A stretch of 64,000 nucleotides of DNA, taken from positions 82,245,297 through 82,309,296 of the forward strand of contig JALIGW010000004.1 in assembly GCA_023053685.1 (NCBI GenBank). The letters are read 5' to 3'. Within the stretch, counting starts at the first letter, position 1, and every line of letters begins with the position of its first letter. Shown piece after piece: positions 34,565 to 46,691 of the stretch. The translations under genes and the position numbers were made by a program. The notes below the pieces were generated by a model. That model did not search any database and was not told the DNA's origin. It worked only from the letters and a program-made list of their open reading frames with translations. The stretch is from Diadophis punctatus similis (Eukaryota; Chordata; Lepidosauria; Squamata; Dipsadidae).

Positions 34565-36921
34565 CAGGGGTCGGGAACCTTTTTGACTAAGAGAACCATG
34601 AAAGCAAAAAATTTGGAAATTTATTTCAGTGAGAGCCATATACCGTATATTCCGGTGTATAACACGACTGGGCATATAAGACGACCCCCAACTTTTCCAA
34701 TGAAAATATAGAGTTTGGGATATACTCTTCGTATAAGACTACCCCTCCTACCATCTTTCTTTTTCTTTCTGTCTTTCTTCCTTCCTAAAATCTTTCTTTC
34801 TTTCTTTCTTTCCCTCTCACTTTTTTCTCTTCCTCCCACCCTTCCTCTTCTTCTTCCTCTTCCTTCCTTCCTTCCTTCCATCTGTGGTCTTCCTTCCTTC
34901 CTTCCTTTCTTTCATCTCTGGTCTTCCTTCCTTCTTTCCTTCCTTCCTTCCTTCCTTCCTTCCTTCCTTCCTTCCTTCCTTTCATCTCTGGTCTTCCTTC
35001 CTTCTTTCCTTCCTTCCTTCCTTCCTTCCTTCCTTCCTTTCATCTCTGGTCTTCCTTCCTTCCTTCCTTCCTTCCTTTCATCTCTGGTCTTCCTTCCTTC
35101 TTTCCTTCCTTCCTTCCTTCCTTCCTTCCTTCCTTCCTTCCTTCCTTTCATCTCTGGTCTTCCTTCCTTCCTTCCTTCCTTCCTTCCTTCCTTCCTTCCT
35201 TCCTTCCTTCCTTCCTTCCTTCCTTCCTTCCTTTCATCTCTGGTCTTCCTTCCTTCCCTTTTCTCTTCTTCCCTCTTTCCTAGCCCTCAGCACCACAAGA
35301 TCCTTTTTCCCAAATGAAGAAAAGAGTGCTGGTGGCGGCTGCGGTTGTGCCGAGGGAGCGTGCGGCTGAGAGGCATCTCGCGCGGGGAGGAAACTTTGTC
35401 TGGCTTGGCTTCGAGAGCGAGCAAGCAAGCGAGAGCAGCACAGCCACAGCGGGAAGGGAAGCAAGCAGCCTGCTCTGCCACTCAAGCCAGCGGCTGCCGG
35501 AAGCAACAAGGGCGTTAGGAAAAGAGAAGGAGGAGCGCCGCCACCGCCGCTAGCACTCTTTCCTTCAGTTCTATCTTTTCCTTCTCTTTTCCTAATGCCC
35601 TTGTTGCTTCCGGCGGCCGCTGGCTTGAGTGGCAGAGCAGGCTGCTTGCTTCCCTTCCCGCTGTGGCTGTGCTGCTCTCGCTTGCTTGCTCGCTCTCGAA
35701 GCCAAGCCAGACAAAGTTTCCTCCCCGCGCGAGATGCCTCTCAGCCGCGCGCTCCCTCGGCACGACCGCAGCCGCCACCAGCACTCTTTTCTTCATTTGG
35801 GAAAAAGGATCTTGTGGTGCTGAGGGCTAGGAAAGAGGGAAGAAGAGAAAAGGGAAGGAAGGAAGACCAGAGATGAAAGGAAGGAAGGAAGGAAGGAGGG
35901 AGTGCCGAGGGAGCGCGCGGCTGAGAGGCATCTCGCGCGGGGAGGAAACTTTGTCTGGCTTGGCTTCGAGAGCGAGCAAGCAAGCGAGAGCAGCGCAGCC
36001 ACAGCGGGAAGGGAAGCAAGCAGCCTGCTCGGCCACTCAAGCCAGCGGCCGCCGGAAGCAACAAGGGCGTTAGGAAAAGAGAAGGAAAAGATAGAACTGA
36101 AGGAAAGAGTGCTAGCGGCGGTGGCGGCACTCCTCCTTCTCTTTTCCTAACGCCCTTGTTGCTTCCGGCAGCCGCTGGCTTGAGTGGCAGAGCAGGCTGC
36201 TTGCTTCCCTTCCCGCTGTGGCTGCGCTGCTCTCGCTTGCTTGCTCGCTCTCGAAGCCAAGCCAGACAAAGTTTCCTCCCCGCGCGAGATGCCTCTCAGC
36301 CGCGCGCTCCCTCGACAGCCAGCTCCTGCCCGCATCTCCCGCCTGCCTCTTGCCTTATGCCGCCAGCTGATGGTGGCTGCTGCAGCCTTCCCAGCAGGCG
36401 ACTAGAGCAGGGCAGCATCGGAGCTCCAAGGCTCCTTTGGCCGCTTGGCTTATTTATTCAAACTATCCCACCATTAGGCACCACAGAAAAAGGGGGAGGT
36501 TGATACGGCCTGACAATTAACAGAGCGGCGGGACGACGCGCGAAGGGAAGCAAGAAAGCCAAGTCTACACTCTCACACAAAGCCCCTCACCTGCTGCGCG
36601 TGCTCGGCCCCGGCCCCGCCCTCTCACCGCTTCACTCCCGCTAACCGTTTCCTTGGTTTCCCAACCGTCTTTCCACACAAACTTCCCTCACGTGGCCCCA
36701 TCAGCGGGCTCTCTTATTGGCCCACCGCTCAAGCAGCGGTAGTTGTCAATGTCGCCCCTCTTTCCACGTTGCTAACTTCTCTCTGTCTGGGCGTTTAGTT
36801 ACAGGGTTTTCGGGCAATGCGGAGTATCGAAGAACCGGGAGGATTTCACCCCTGCTGCGAGCCATATGCAATCATCAAAAGAGCCACATCTGGCTCGCGA
36901 GCCATAGGTTCCCGACCCCTG
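34565..36921. mobile_element. 2.36-kb hAT-like element with a palindromic GC-rich interior
   Basis: The ends are inverted copies of CAGGGGTCGGGAACCT (34565-34580 and 36906-36921), and the 8 bases on each side are TTCTATTC. This duplication lies in a TTCTA microsatellite, so it supports but does not prove hAT insertion. From the left it holds a cgtatattccggtgtataa-type repeat fragment, a 34740-35265 TTCC-rich tract in which catctctggtcttcc recurs about seven times, a four-part inverted GC-rich block (35233-36315), and a unique right part (36315-36900). No transposase frame is present. Confidence 0.75.
35233..36315. repeat. four alternating inverted copies of a GC-rich ~230-bp unit
   Basis: The unit holds gagaggcatctcgcgcgggg and gttaggaaaagagaagg. 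It appears direct at about 35233-35530, inverted at 35576-35880, direct at 35893-36090 and inverted at 36130-36315. The spacer between copies 1 and 2 (tagcactctttccttcag) returns inverted between copies 3 and 4. Each half is therefore a palindrome, and the second half is also an inverted copy of the first. Mirrored reading frames on both strands are a consequence and are not genes. Confidence 0.85.
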
Positions 36922-37730
36922 TTCTATTCTATTCTATTCTATATTCTATTCTATTCTATTCTATTTTCTATTCTATTCTATTTTCTATTCTATTTTCTAT
37001 TCTATTCTCTTTTCTATTCTCTTTTATTCTATTCTCTTTTCTATTCTATTCTATTCTATTCTGTTCTATTTTCTATTCTATTCTATTCTATTCTATTCTA
37101 TTCTATTCTATTTTCTATTCGATTCTCTTTTCTATTCTATTCTCTTTTCTATTCTCTTTTCTCTTTTATATTCTATTCTCTTTTCTATTCTCTTTTCTAT
37201 TCTATTCTATTCTATTTTATATTCTATTCTCTTTTCTATTCTATTCTATTCTATTCTATTCTATTCTATTCTATTCTATTCTATTCTATTCTATATTCTA
37301 TTCTATTCTATTCTATTTTCTATTCTATTCTCTTTTCTATTCTCTTTTCTTTTCTATTCTCTTTTCTATTCTCTTTTCTATTCTATTCTATATTCTATTC
37401 TATTTTATATTCTATTCTATTCTATTCTATATTCTATTCTATTTTATTCTATTCTATTTTCTATTCTATTCTATTTTCTATTCTATTTTCTATTCTATTC
37501 TCTTTTCTATTCTCTTTTATTCTATTCTATTCTATTTTCTATTCTATTCTATTCTATATTCTATTCTATTCTATTCTATTTTCTATTCTATTCTATTTTC
37601 TATTCTGTTCTATTTTCTATTCTATTCTATTCTATTCTATTCTATTCTATTCTATTTTCTATCCTTTCCTTTCCTTCTTTCCTTCTTTCCTTCTTTCCTT
37701 TCCTCTCCTCTCCTCTCCTCTCCTCTCTTT
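36922..37730. repeat. TTCTA microsatellite, right part of the same LINE tail
   Basis: Continues the array of 34219-34564 and ends in CCTTT and TCCTC pentamers. Confidence 0.95.
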
Positions 37731-38304
37731 AATGATTCCAAGTGGAGCATCTTCAACAGATACTGCTTTATTTCACAGTATTCTGTTTAATTTCCCATTG
37801 CAAGGCAAATATAGCTCAGGCATCAGGGATGCCGGCTTCTCCACAAAGAGCCTCATATCGAAATACCGATTTAATATTTCAGCTTTAATGCAATAGTTGT
37901 ACCTGAGTTTTACTGAGCTCCACAACTAAACATTGCATTCCAATTAGATTTGATTAAAGGAATATTACTACTGGTTTCACGTTATTTTTTCCCCCAAACT
38001 GTATTCCAACCTTGGTTAAATAAAATCCAAAAGCATTTACCCAGCTGGAAACGTTTTCTTAAATTCTTTGCTGCAGCTCCTTCATAAAATATTGACCTGA
38101 GTATTTGCATCTTGCACGATTCAAAATAAGTCCTTACAGTTTCCTGCCGAAACTGAAAATGTTGGTCTGGATACAGAATGTTGTATCCAGAATGTTGGTC
38201 TGGATGCAGAGTTAATTAAATAGAAATCTATTTTACACAACAGGTCTTCTTTCTTCATTGGCATCCCTGCAAAGCGAATTTAACCATTATAGTAGGTGGG
38301 GGCA
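37731..38304. other. intronic sequence, nothing recognised
   Basis: A short local duplication (gaatgttg, ggtctggat near 38160-38210) is the only structure. The segment 39721-40455 is also plain. Confidence 0.4.
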
Positions 38305-38650
38305 GATCAAAAACTACTAGGGGTGACATGATAGCAGTGTTGCAATATCTCAGGGGCTGCCACGAAGAAGAGGGGCAGTCAAACTATTCTCCAAAGCACC
38401 TGAAGGCAGGACAAGAAGCAATGGGTGGAAACTAAATAAGGAGAGAAGCAACTTAGAACTAAGGAGAAATTTCCTGACAGTTAAAACAATTAATCAGTGG
38501 AACAGTTTGCCTCCAGAAGTTGTGAATGCTCCAAGACTGGAAGTTTTTAAGAAGGTGTTGGATAACCATTTGTCTGAAATAGGATATGGTTTCCTGCTTA
38601 GAGGCTGGACTAGAAGACCTCCAAGTCCCTTCCAACTCTGTTATTCTCCT
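38305..38650 (+). mobile_element. CR1 LINE 3' end
   Basis: It begins in ORF2 (gacatgatagcagtg) and ends with the CR1 3' terminus ggactagaagacctccaag, then ttattct. Confidence 0.8.
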
Positions 38651-38724
38651 AAAAAAAATGCAGGAATGTCCCCAACATGTTATTTGCCTGGATTTTGAAA
38701 ATCTTACTTGGGTTCACTAGGATG

Positions 38725-39145
38725 AGGACATAAACACCAGTCATGGGTGTTCATGTCCTCTGGAACAACCATGACCTGGATGATGACAATCTCTACAGAC
38801 TTTTTAGCTATACAATTTGGGATGAACATCCTTTGAATGGTGTGGGAGTAGGAATGGAGTTCCAGAGGGAAAAATTGCAGACTACAGGAACCAGGAGCAC
38901 CACTCAGGTGACCCCCGAGGACACAGATAAACCTCCAGGTGGCCACTCTCTAAAAGGATGCAAATGACCAGCTGTCTGCAAGGAATATAAATCCTTCCAT
39001 TCCCCACCATCCAGTCAGAGCTGAAGAAGCTTCTTGGATGAGAAGCGAAATGTCTTCAAAAGAAAAAACAAGAAAGTCCAGTTGCCTCCTGAAAAAGCAC
39101 CTTTGGGATAACCATAACCATAACCTGGATGACTGAGAATCTGTA
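38725..39145. repeat. Penelope-like repeat
   Basis: ccatgacctggatgatgaca at the left and the core at 39020-39060 followed by gttgcctcctgaaaaagcac, the same order as 4480-4760. Confidence 0.55.
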
Positions 39146-39489
39146 CAGAACACCTGTCATGGCATGTCAAGATTGCTTAGATAATTTTCCAGTGTGATTT
39201 CACTTTATGCCTTCTATTAGGAATTTTAGCCGGGTTCTATATTTTTTTTAATGAGGATCAAACATAATTATTTTGAAAGCTGCTCAAAGTCACTTGGGCA
39301 GCCTTAGAAACTGGGGAACTGAAGCCTTAAAGTTGTGACTAAATTGTGGTCACAAGTTGAGGGCTACCCGTATCAACTTCACAGTCATGAATTTGTGGCT
39401 TTCTCGGCAGCAATAGAGGTGGCTTGGCACTCTCATCTTTTAGGATTCTTATTTTAGGTCCTAGTGTAGCCAACAGCCCTGATACTTTT

Positions 39490-39720
39490 GGCAACTGGAC
39501 TTTCTGGTTTTTCTTTGAAGACGTTTCACTTATCATCCAAGAAGCTTCTTCAGCTCTTAATATATATATATATTGCCGACTATTTTTCTTTTTAAAGAGC
39601 TGAAGAAGCTTCTTGGATGAGAAGCGAAAGGTCTTCAAAGAAAAACCAGAAAGTCCAGTTTCCTCTTGAAAAAAAAGCACCTTTGGGACAACCGTGACCT
39701 GGATGACTGAGAATCTCTAG
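39490..39720. repeat. Penelope-like repeat, head-to-head inverted pair
   Basis: Left arm 39490-39559 (reversed core) and right arm 39596-39680 with a 36-bp AT-rich centre. Confidence 0.6.
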
Positions 39721-40455
39721 ATATCTGGTGGGTTCCCACCGACACATTTATGAGGTCCAATCCTGTTTAGATTGCCAAAAGCTTGGCTAGATGTAGCCAC
39801 AAAGCCGAGCCATTCCAGAAGGTTAAAAAAATAAAATAAAGCTTGCAATGTAGCATGGACAATGGTTAAGTCTGCCCTGTGTAGAATTCCCAATGGCTTT
39901 TAGGTCTCCGTAAACGTTGCCTCCTTTTAATAAAGCCAACTTTTGTTCATGAAACGCTGCCCATGGAAACCTTTTCCCCTCTACGGATTTCTTTTCTTTT
40001 GTGATTGCCGTGATATAGGACTTATCCAGGGCTTTGTTTCAGCTGCACATTATGCAAATGGTTGCCATCTTACGACAACCATTCCTTTCTTAGCCTCAGC
40101 CTCCTGCGGCTGCCTTTACGAAGGCACTTTCCTGAGTCATTTGAAGTTCAGAAATTCGGTTCGACGATTTCCGAACGACAAAGAAGCAGGCCTCCGTCGG
40201 GTGATTTCGTTCGTCTGATTGGAATGGTTAATGCCATCTGCCAAACTCAACTTCCCCTTGGTGTCTTTCCTTTTCCACAGTGTCATCAGAAAAGGAAGGC
40301 TTCGCAGCAAAAGACGCATCTGGTCTTCGTTTGAAAAGTGACACGTCTGGTTCCCATTGGCGACGATTTGAGAACGATTTGCAAATTAGGGTTGAGTCGG
40401 AAGTCCCTCCTCTCCTGATCTCACTCTGTGGGTTGTGTTGCACAAAGGTGTACAG

Positions 40456-40590
40456 CAGTAGTGGGTTTCCGGCACTGTGCATGCGTCGCCATCTTGTTTT
40501 CAGCTTATTTTTGAGGGGGAATTTTTTTGGATTTTTCGGCGGCGCGGGAGGAAGCGAACCGGCAGCGAGTTAAGTTAGAACCCACTCCTG
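40456..40590. mobile_element. short, internally deleted hAT copy
   Basis: cagtagtgggtttccggcac to gttagaacccactcctg; no clear duplication. Confidence 0.7.
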
Positions 40591-41812
40591 TACTATACCC
40601 TACTTTCTATAAGAACTCATGGACCCATCTCATAACAGCTCCTCTGATAAAATACCTGGGAAGTAAAAAAACAACCTGATTTTTTCCTACATACAATTGC
40701 TCTCATCAGATCAGTCTGATATAGTCTCTTGGAATGTAGCTAAATGTTGTTATATCGTCTGCAAAATTAGGCAGATTTGATGGCCCATTGACAATCCACC
40801 ACTAATAGATTAATGTAATATATGTAATATATTAGCATGTCTTTTTAAACATTTTTTTAATGCTTCTTATTTGCACCGCTGGTCTTTGACCGTAATAAAA
40901 AAAATATATGATTATGACTTCTTCATCTTGTGTATTAACATGCAGGTTGTATGTTAAGGTATACATGTATGATAGAAACACACACACAAAAACACTCTGA
41001 TTTACCTAGTGTCGACTGTTGTACAGAATTCAGTGACGTTCACTAAAAACATTATCTAAAATTGAAACTCTTCCATCACTATAAAGTGGCATTCGCTTCC
41101 TCGATATAATTTGACTTTCGACAAGGGTTTCTTGGGCTACGACCGTGGCCCGATAAACAAAAGCTAATTTAGAGATTACCTCAGAAAGTTTTTTCCCCCC
41201 AAGTTTCTTCCTGAAGCTGCTCTTTAGACTCGGGCTAATTTGTCATGTAGCTATCATAAATAGGAAAGAACTGAGGAGTGAGGTGAATACCCCTCAAGTG
41301 TTCCCATTTAAAGTGGCCAAGCTTCACTACGTCTTGGCTGAACTAAGAGTTTAACACCCTACTGTGCCTGTCTGTTGCAGAAGAAGATCGATAAAGGGAG
41401 AGGCCTACTTCCTTTTTCCAGCCGAGCTTGTCTGCATTATTGATCTTCCACTTGAAAGATCCCCGTTAAGCTTCTCAGGAACTACAAAAGAGACCGTTTC
41501 CAAAAACACCACAATAAAGTAACCCCTTTTCAACCGTGAATCACATGGCATGGGGCTGCCGAACGGTTTGGCAAAGAATGTGTGCCTTACACTCCAAAAC
41601 GTTTACACGAGGTAGCAGAACGGAGCTCCAAAAGAAGGCCTCAGAATAGACCGAGGAACGGAAATATGGACATAGCAGATTCTCACAGGTTCAGAGATAG
41701 GGCAACCTTTAGTTTTGGAACAAACTTTCTGCTCGTAGGGGATAGGTAAAGCTTCAAGCAATAAAGGACACCCAGAATCTGATTTTATTTCAGCTTCCAG
41801 ACTGAGCTCTAT
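40591..41812. other. longest repeat-poor stretch of the window
   Basis: About 1.2 kb without any family seen elsewhere; no coding signal on either strand. Confidence 0.4.
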
Positions 41813-43120
41813 AGAATAGAATAGAATAGAATAGAATAGAATAGAATAGAATAGAATAGAATAGAATAGAATAGAATAGAATAGAATAGGGAATGGAATG
41901 GAATGGAATGGAATGGAATGGAATGGAATAGAATAGAATAGAATAGAATAGAATAGAATAGAATAGAATAGAATAGAATAGAATAGAATAGAATAGAATA
42001 GAATAGAATTCTTAGGATAGGATAGGATAGGGTAGGGTAGGGTAGGGTAGGGTAGGGTCGAGTAGAGTAGAATAGAATAGAATAGAATAGAATAGAATAG
42101 AATAGAATAGAATAGAATAGAATAGAATAGAATAGAATAGAATAGAATAGAATTCTTAGGATAGAATAGAATAGAATAGAATAGAATAGAATAGAATAGA
42201 ATAGAATAGAATTCTTAGGATAGGATAGGATAGGGTAGGGTAGGGTAGGGTAGGGTAGGGTAGGGTCGAGTAGAGTAGAATAGAATAGAATAGAATAGAA
42301 TAGAATAGAATAGAATAGAATAGAATAGAATAGAATAGAATAGAATAGAATTCTTAGGATAGAATAGAATAGAATAGAATAGAATAGAATAGAATAGAAT
42401 AGAATAGAATAGAATAGAATAGAATAGAATAGAATAGAATTCTTAGGATAGGATAGGATAGGGTAGGGTAGGGTAGGGTAGGGTAGGGTCGAGTAGAGTA
42501 GAATAGAATAGAATAGAATAGAATAGAATAGAATAGAATAGAATAGAATAGAATAGAATAGAATAGAATTCTTAGGATAGAATAGAATAGAATAGAATAG
42601 AATAGAATAGAATAGAATAGAATAGAATAGAATAGAATAGAATAGAATAGAATAGAATAGGGAATGGAATGGAATGGAATGGAACAGAACAGAACAGAAC
42701 AGAACAGAATAAGAGTAGAGTACAGTAGAGTAGAATAGAATAGAGTAAAGTAGAATAGAATAGAATAGAACAGAATAGAACAGAACAGAATAATGGAATG
42801 AATAGAGAATAGAACAGAACAGAATAGAACAGAACAGAATAGAATAAGAATAGAGTAGAATAAGAGTAGAGTGGGGTAAAGTAAAGTAAAATAGAATAGA
42901 ATAGAATAGAAGAGAATAGAATAGAATAGAATAGAATAGAATAGAATAGAATAGAATATGGAATGAATAGAGAATAGAATAGAACAGAACAGAACAGAAT
43001 AAGAATAGAGTAGAGTAGAGTAGAATAAGAGTAGAGTAAAGTAGAATAGAATAGAACAGAACAGAACAGAATATGGAATGAATAGAGAATAGAACAGAAT
43101 AGAACAGAATAGAATAGAAT
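41813..43120. repeat. AATAG microsatellite with higher-order structure
   Basis: About 1.3 kb of AATAG with GGAAT, GGGTA and AACAG variant blocks. gaattcttaggata recurs at 42006, 42150, 42209, 42348, 42437 and 42566, alternating between two types. Three G-rich blocks lie at 42030-42058, 42231-42267 and 42459-42489. Long frames here are an effect of the stop-free repeat. Confidence 0.95.
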
Positions 43121-43215
43121 TCTTTATTAACCAAATGCGATTGGACACACAAGAAATTTGTCTCCGCTGCATAAGCTCTCAGTGTGCAGACATACAGCAA
43201 CAAAGTGATTGGTCA
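43121..43215 (-). mobile_element. 3' end of a CR1/L3-like LINE that borders the AATAG array
   Basis: Minus-strand gagacaaatttcttgtgtgt, then aataaagaattctattct, is the same 3' terminus seen at 45180-45245 and 49150-49225. The 1.3-kb array (41813-43120) lies exactly where its tail would be. Confidence 0.8.
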
Positions 43216-43747
43216 TAGTTCATAAACTTGTCAAAATTTTCAGCTTTCAATTTCCAAACATTAAGGGATGCTGAAACTTTGTGACCTTGGGGAATCGTAA
43301 AGATATTTTGGTTACTTTAATATAACTTAGATGTGCTTGGTAAGTAACTTCCATAAATATCATAACTTTTTTTTAACATTCGGCTTGTTTCATTAAATCA
43401 TAGTTATTTATGTTAGATCATAGTTAATTCAGTCCTAGTAAATGAAAACTGTATAAAGACTAAAGGGGGGAAAAAAAGTGAACGAAGAAACATCAAGGAA
43501 AAATAACTGTAGGAAGTCCCTGCGGAAACATAATATATAATGTAAGAGATAAATATATCCAGACATCCGAAATAAATCAGCTAAGACATTACGTGTATCT
43601 TTTTTCTCATTTTCATGATGGGAAGACACCCTCTGAAAGCTGTGAAGAAGGAATTTTTCTCCCTTTCCTTTCTCCAGCAGTAGCAGTTGTTATAATGCAT
43701 TTTATTTTATTTTATTATGGCATTGTGCCCAGTCCAACAAACCTTAT
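43216..43747. other. intronic sequence, nothing recognised
   Basis: AT-rich with a TTTTA run at 43700. The segment 45336-45984 is plain apart from A, G and GGGA runs. Confidence 0.4.
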
Positions 43748-44140
43748 AAAGGTAATCCTTGACTTACGATAGTTCATTTAGTGACCGTTCAAAGTTCCCA
43801 CGGCACTGAAAAAAGTGACTTATGACCGTTTTTCACACTTACGACCTTTGCAACATCCCCATAGTCACCCTGATCAAAATTCAGATACTTGGCAATTGTT
43901 TCATATTTATGACGGTGGCAGCATCCCGGGGTCACGCGATCCCCTTTTGCGACCGTCTGACAAGTACAATCAAGGGGCAAGGCAGACTCACTGAAGACCT
44001 GTGCTATTCGCTTCTCAACTGAAATGATTCACTTAACCACTGTGGGAAGAAAGGTCATAAAACGGGGCGAAACTCACTTAACACATGTCTCACTCAACAA
44101 CCAAAATTTTGGGCTTAATTGTGGTCGTAAGGTGAAGTTA
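43748..44140. mobile_element. acttacgacc-type MITE, near complete
   Basis: ggtaatccttgacttacgat to ttgtggtcgtaaggtgaag, uninterrupted. Confidence 0.72.
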
Positions 44141-44339
44141 GTTAGTTACTCTTTTTTAATACGATGGATTCAGAGAATTTGTCCTAAAGTCGGGCCGAGA
44201 CTTTGTAGACCGAGCAATAAATATGTAAATCAATACATTTGATAGATCCTTTTCGCACAGCAGACCAACCCTTTCTCAACCGGATGATCTCTGGTTGAAT
44301 TTCAAATAAATTTGAGTGGATTATTCTGGATTACAAGTC

Positions 44340-44720
44340 ATGGGAATTAGAATCCAACCCACCTAAATTGCAACAGACTTCAATGGATAATCAGAACTGC
44401 AGAAAAAACAATTACTGCCAACCTGCCTTCCATTGAGGACCTGTATACTGCACGACTCAAAAAGAGGGCCGGGAAAATATTTACTAACCCCTCGCATCCT
44501 GGACATACATTGCTTCAACTCCTACCCTCAAAACTACGCTATAGAGCACTGCACACCAAGACAACTAGACACAAGAACAGTTTTTTTCCCAAACGCCATC
44601 ACTCTGCTAAACAAATAATTCCCACAACACTGTCAAATAATTTACTAAGACTGTATTACTATTATTCTTCTCATCCTTCCTAGTACCTATCTCTTCCCAC
44701 ATGACTATAACCATGTTTGT

Positions 44721-44803
<83 letters not shown>

Positions 44804-45335
44804 TTTGTGACATTTATATACCACCTCACAGTGCAAGCACTCTCTAAGCGGTTTACACCAGTAAGCAATGTATATTTTTTATATTGCCCCCAACAATCTG
44901 GGTCCTCATTTTATCCACCTCGGAAGGATGGAAGGCTGAGTCAACCTTGAGCCGGTGAGATTTGAACTGCTGACCTGCGGATCACAGTCAGCTAAAGTGG
45001 CCTGCAGTACCCCACTCTAATCGCTGCTCCACCTCGGCTCATAATAATGTTGCTTGTATCTTTACAATTTATATTGTTTTTATTTGTTTCCTAGTATGAT
45101 TTGATTGCTTATTAGTAACCTATGACTATCACTAAGTGTTGTATCTTATGATTCTTGATGAATGTATTTTATTTTTCTTTATGTACACTGAGACCATATA
45201 TACCAAGGACAAACTCCTGGTGTGTCCAATCACACTTGGCCAATAAAGAATTCTATTCTATTCTATTCTATTCTATTCTATTCTATTCTATTCTATTCTA
45301 TTCTATTCTATTCTATTCTATTCTATTCTATTCTA
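44340..45335 (+). mobile_element. CR1/L3-like LINE 3' end with nested SINE and TTCTA tail
   Basis: Coding remnant DLYTARLKKRAGKIFTNPSH and LLPSKLRYRALHTKTTRHKN is followed by a 3' UTR broken by a SINE (44716-45044). It then continues to gtgtccaatcacacttggcc, aataaag and about 95 bp of TTCTA. Flanks of the nested SINE (ataaccatgtt / ataataatgtt) look like an imperfect target duplication. Confidence 0.8.
44716..45044 (-). mobile_element. tRNA-derived SINE with TTTA tail nested in a LINE
   Basis: Reversed SINE of the second family; its (TAAA)n tail occupies 44716-44805 and its head (gagccgaggtggagcagcg) is at the right edge. Confidence 0.82.
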
Positions 45336-45984
45336 GGGCAGCTGTTTAGCAACATTCTACATAGGAGTAGGAATAGTTTCCTTGCAGAAAATTGCAAAAT
45401 TTTATCCAAAGTAAAAAAAAAAAAAGGGGGGGGGGAAGAGTTAAGATAAAACTGGGATGGGGGAAGGGAAGATGGGACCCCTGCTTTTTTTCCGTTTCTG
45501 CTTTAACAGAACAGCACCTGTGATGTGATCCAAAATCACCAAAATCAAGAAAAGCCCTTCTTTCATTTGTTAGCATGGTGATTTCGGATAACATTTATTT
45601 TTACGGCTTTTTTTTAATGGCGGCGAGAGAGTGTTAATGGCTAATACCGTGCCGCTAAGTGCTTCGCTGGAACATCAGATGCATGCAAATGGGTTTATGT
45701 AAGAGGCTTGTTTTGTTGTTGTTCAAAGCGGAAAAACAATGGAGGAACATTGGCAGCACACAATAGGGCTTGGGCGGTTGGTTGGCGGAAAGTGAAAACT
45801 TTCATTCAAAGTCCTTAATTTCCGTAGCGCAAATACACACATTTCCTGATTTCCTGCAGCAGAAATTTTGTAGGCCACCTCAATGCTGCTTCTCTGCAGC
45901 CTTTTTGTAAGGATAGGAGAGAGAGGGGGGGAGGGAGGGAGGGGGAGAGGGAGAGGGAGAAAAACTGGCAGAGATTTGGAATAA

Positions 45985-46080
45985 CAAAATAACAGAGTTA
46001 GAAGGGACCTTGGAGGTCTTCTAGTCTAACTCCCTGCTGAAGCAAGTACTGCACTCTAACCACTGCACCACTCTGGCCAT
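45985..46080 (-). mobile_element. CR1 3' end fragment fused to a SINE fragment
   Basis: agagttagaagggacc through ctgctgaagca is CR1; gtactgcactctaaccactg is the tRNA-derived head of a SINE in reverse. Confidence 0.6.
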
Positions 46081-46425
46081 CTAAATGCCATCTAAACTAA
46101 CTCTCTCAGATATCCAGGAAAACCAATTAAGTCCCCTTTGAGATTTGGCTCTTCTTAAACACTTCCGGAATCAAAGAACTCACAAAATCCACAGGTAGAG
46201 GTTTTTGCTGTTTCCATATATTTAAATTAATTCTAGGTAGGCTGTAATTTTTACCGGTAGCCCTTGACTTGCAGCCATTTCTTTACAGACCGCTCAAAGT
46301 CATAACGGCACTGAAAAAAGTGACCTATGACCGTTTTTCCCACTTACGACTGTTGCAGCTTTCCTGTGATCACGTGATCAAAATTCGGATGCTTGGGCAG
46401 CTGGCATGTATTTATGATGGTTGCA

Positions 46426-46677
46426 ATGAATGCTCCAACACTGGAAGTTTTTAAGAAGATGTTGGATAACCATTTGTTTGAAGTGGTGTAGGGTTTCCTG
46501 CCTAAGCAGGGGGTTGGACTAGAAGACCTCCAAGGTCCCTTCCAACTATTCTATTCTATTCTATTCTATTCTATTCTATTCTATTCTATTCTATTCTATT
46601 CTATTCTATTCTATTCTATTCTATTCTATTCTATTCTATTCTACTCTACTCTACTCTACTCTACTCTATTCAGTGTC
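46426..46677 (+). mobile_element. CR1 LINE 3' end with an ATTCT microsatellite tail
   Basis: The CR1 terminus ggttggactagaagacctcc runs directly into about 125 bp of ATTCT, ending in a run of CTACT variants. It is inserted in an acttacgacc-type MITE. Confidence 0.82.
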
Positions 46678-46691
46678 TCCGGATTCCCGAA

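Noticed and set aside
34715..35369. Long LPSFLPSF frames
   Set aside because: Products of the TTCC tract inside the hAT-like element; no protein domain.
35234..36503. Pairs of frames beginning MKKRVLVAAAVV on both strands
   Set aside because: Identical frames on opposite strands come from the inverted repeat; not independent genes.
42231..42267. Interstitial telomeric repeat
   Set aside because: The unit is GGGTA, not TTAGGG, and grades into AATAG.
41813..43120. CRISPR-like or regularly interspaced array
   Set aside because: Units are contiguous pentamers without unique spacers, in a vertebrate genome.
41809..43203. 464- and 272-codon open frames made of FYSIL repeats
   Set aside because: They are translations of the AATAG microsatellite, which has no stop in that direction. 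The same applies to frames at 33850-34711, 36717-37896 and 45155-45449.
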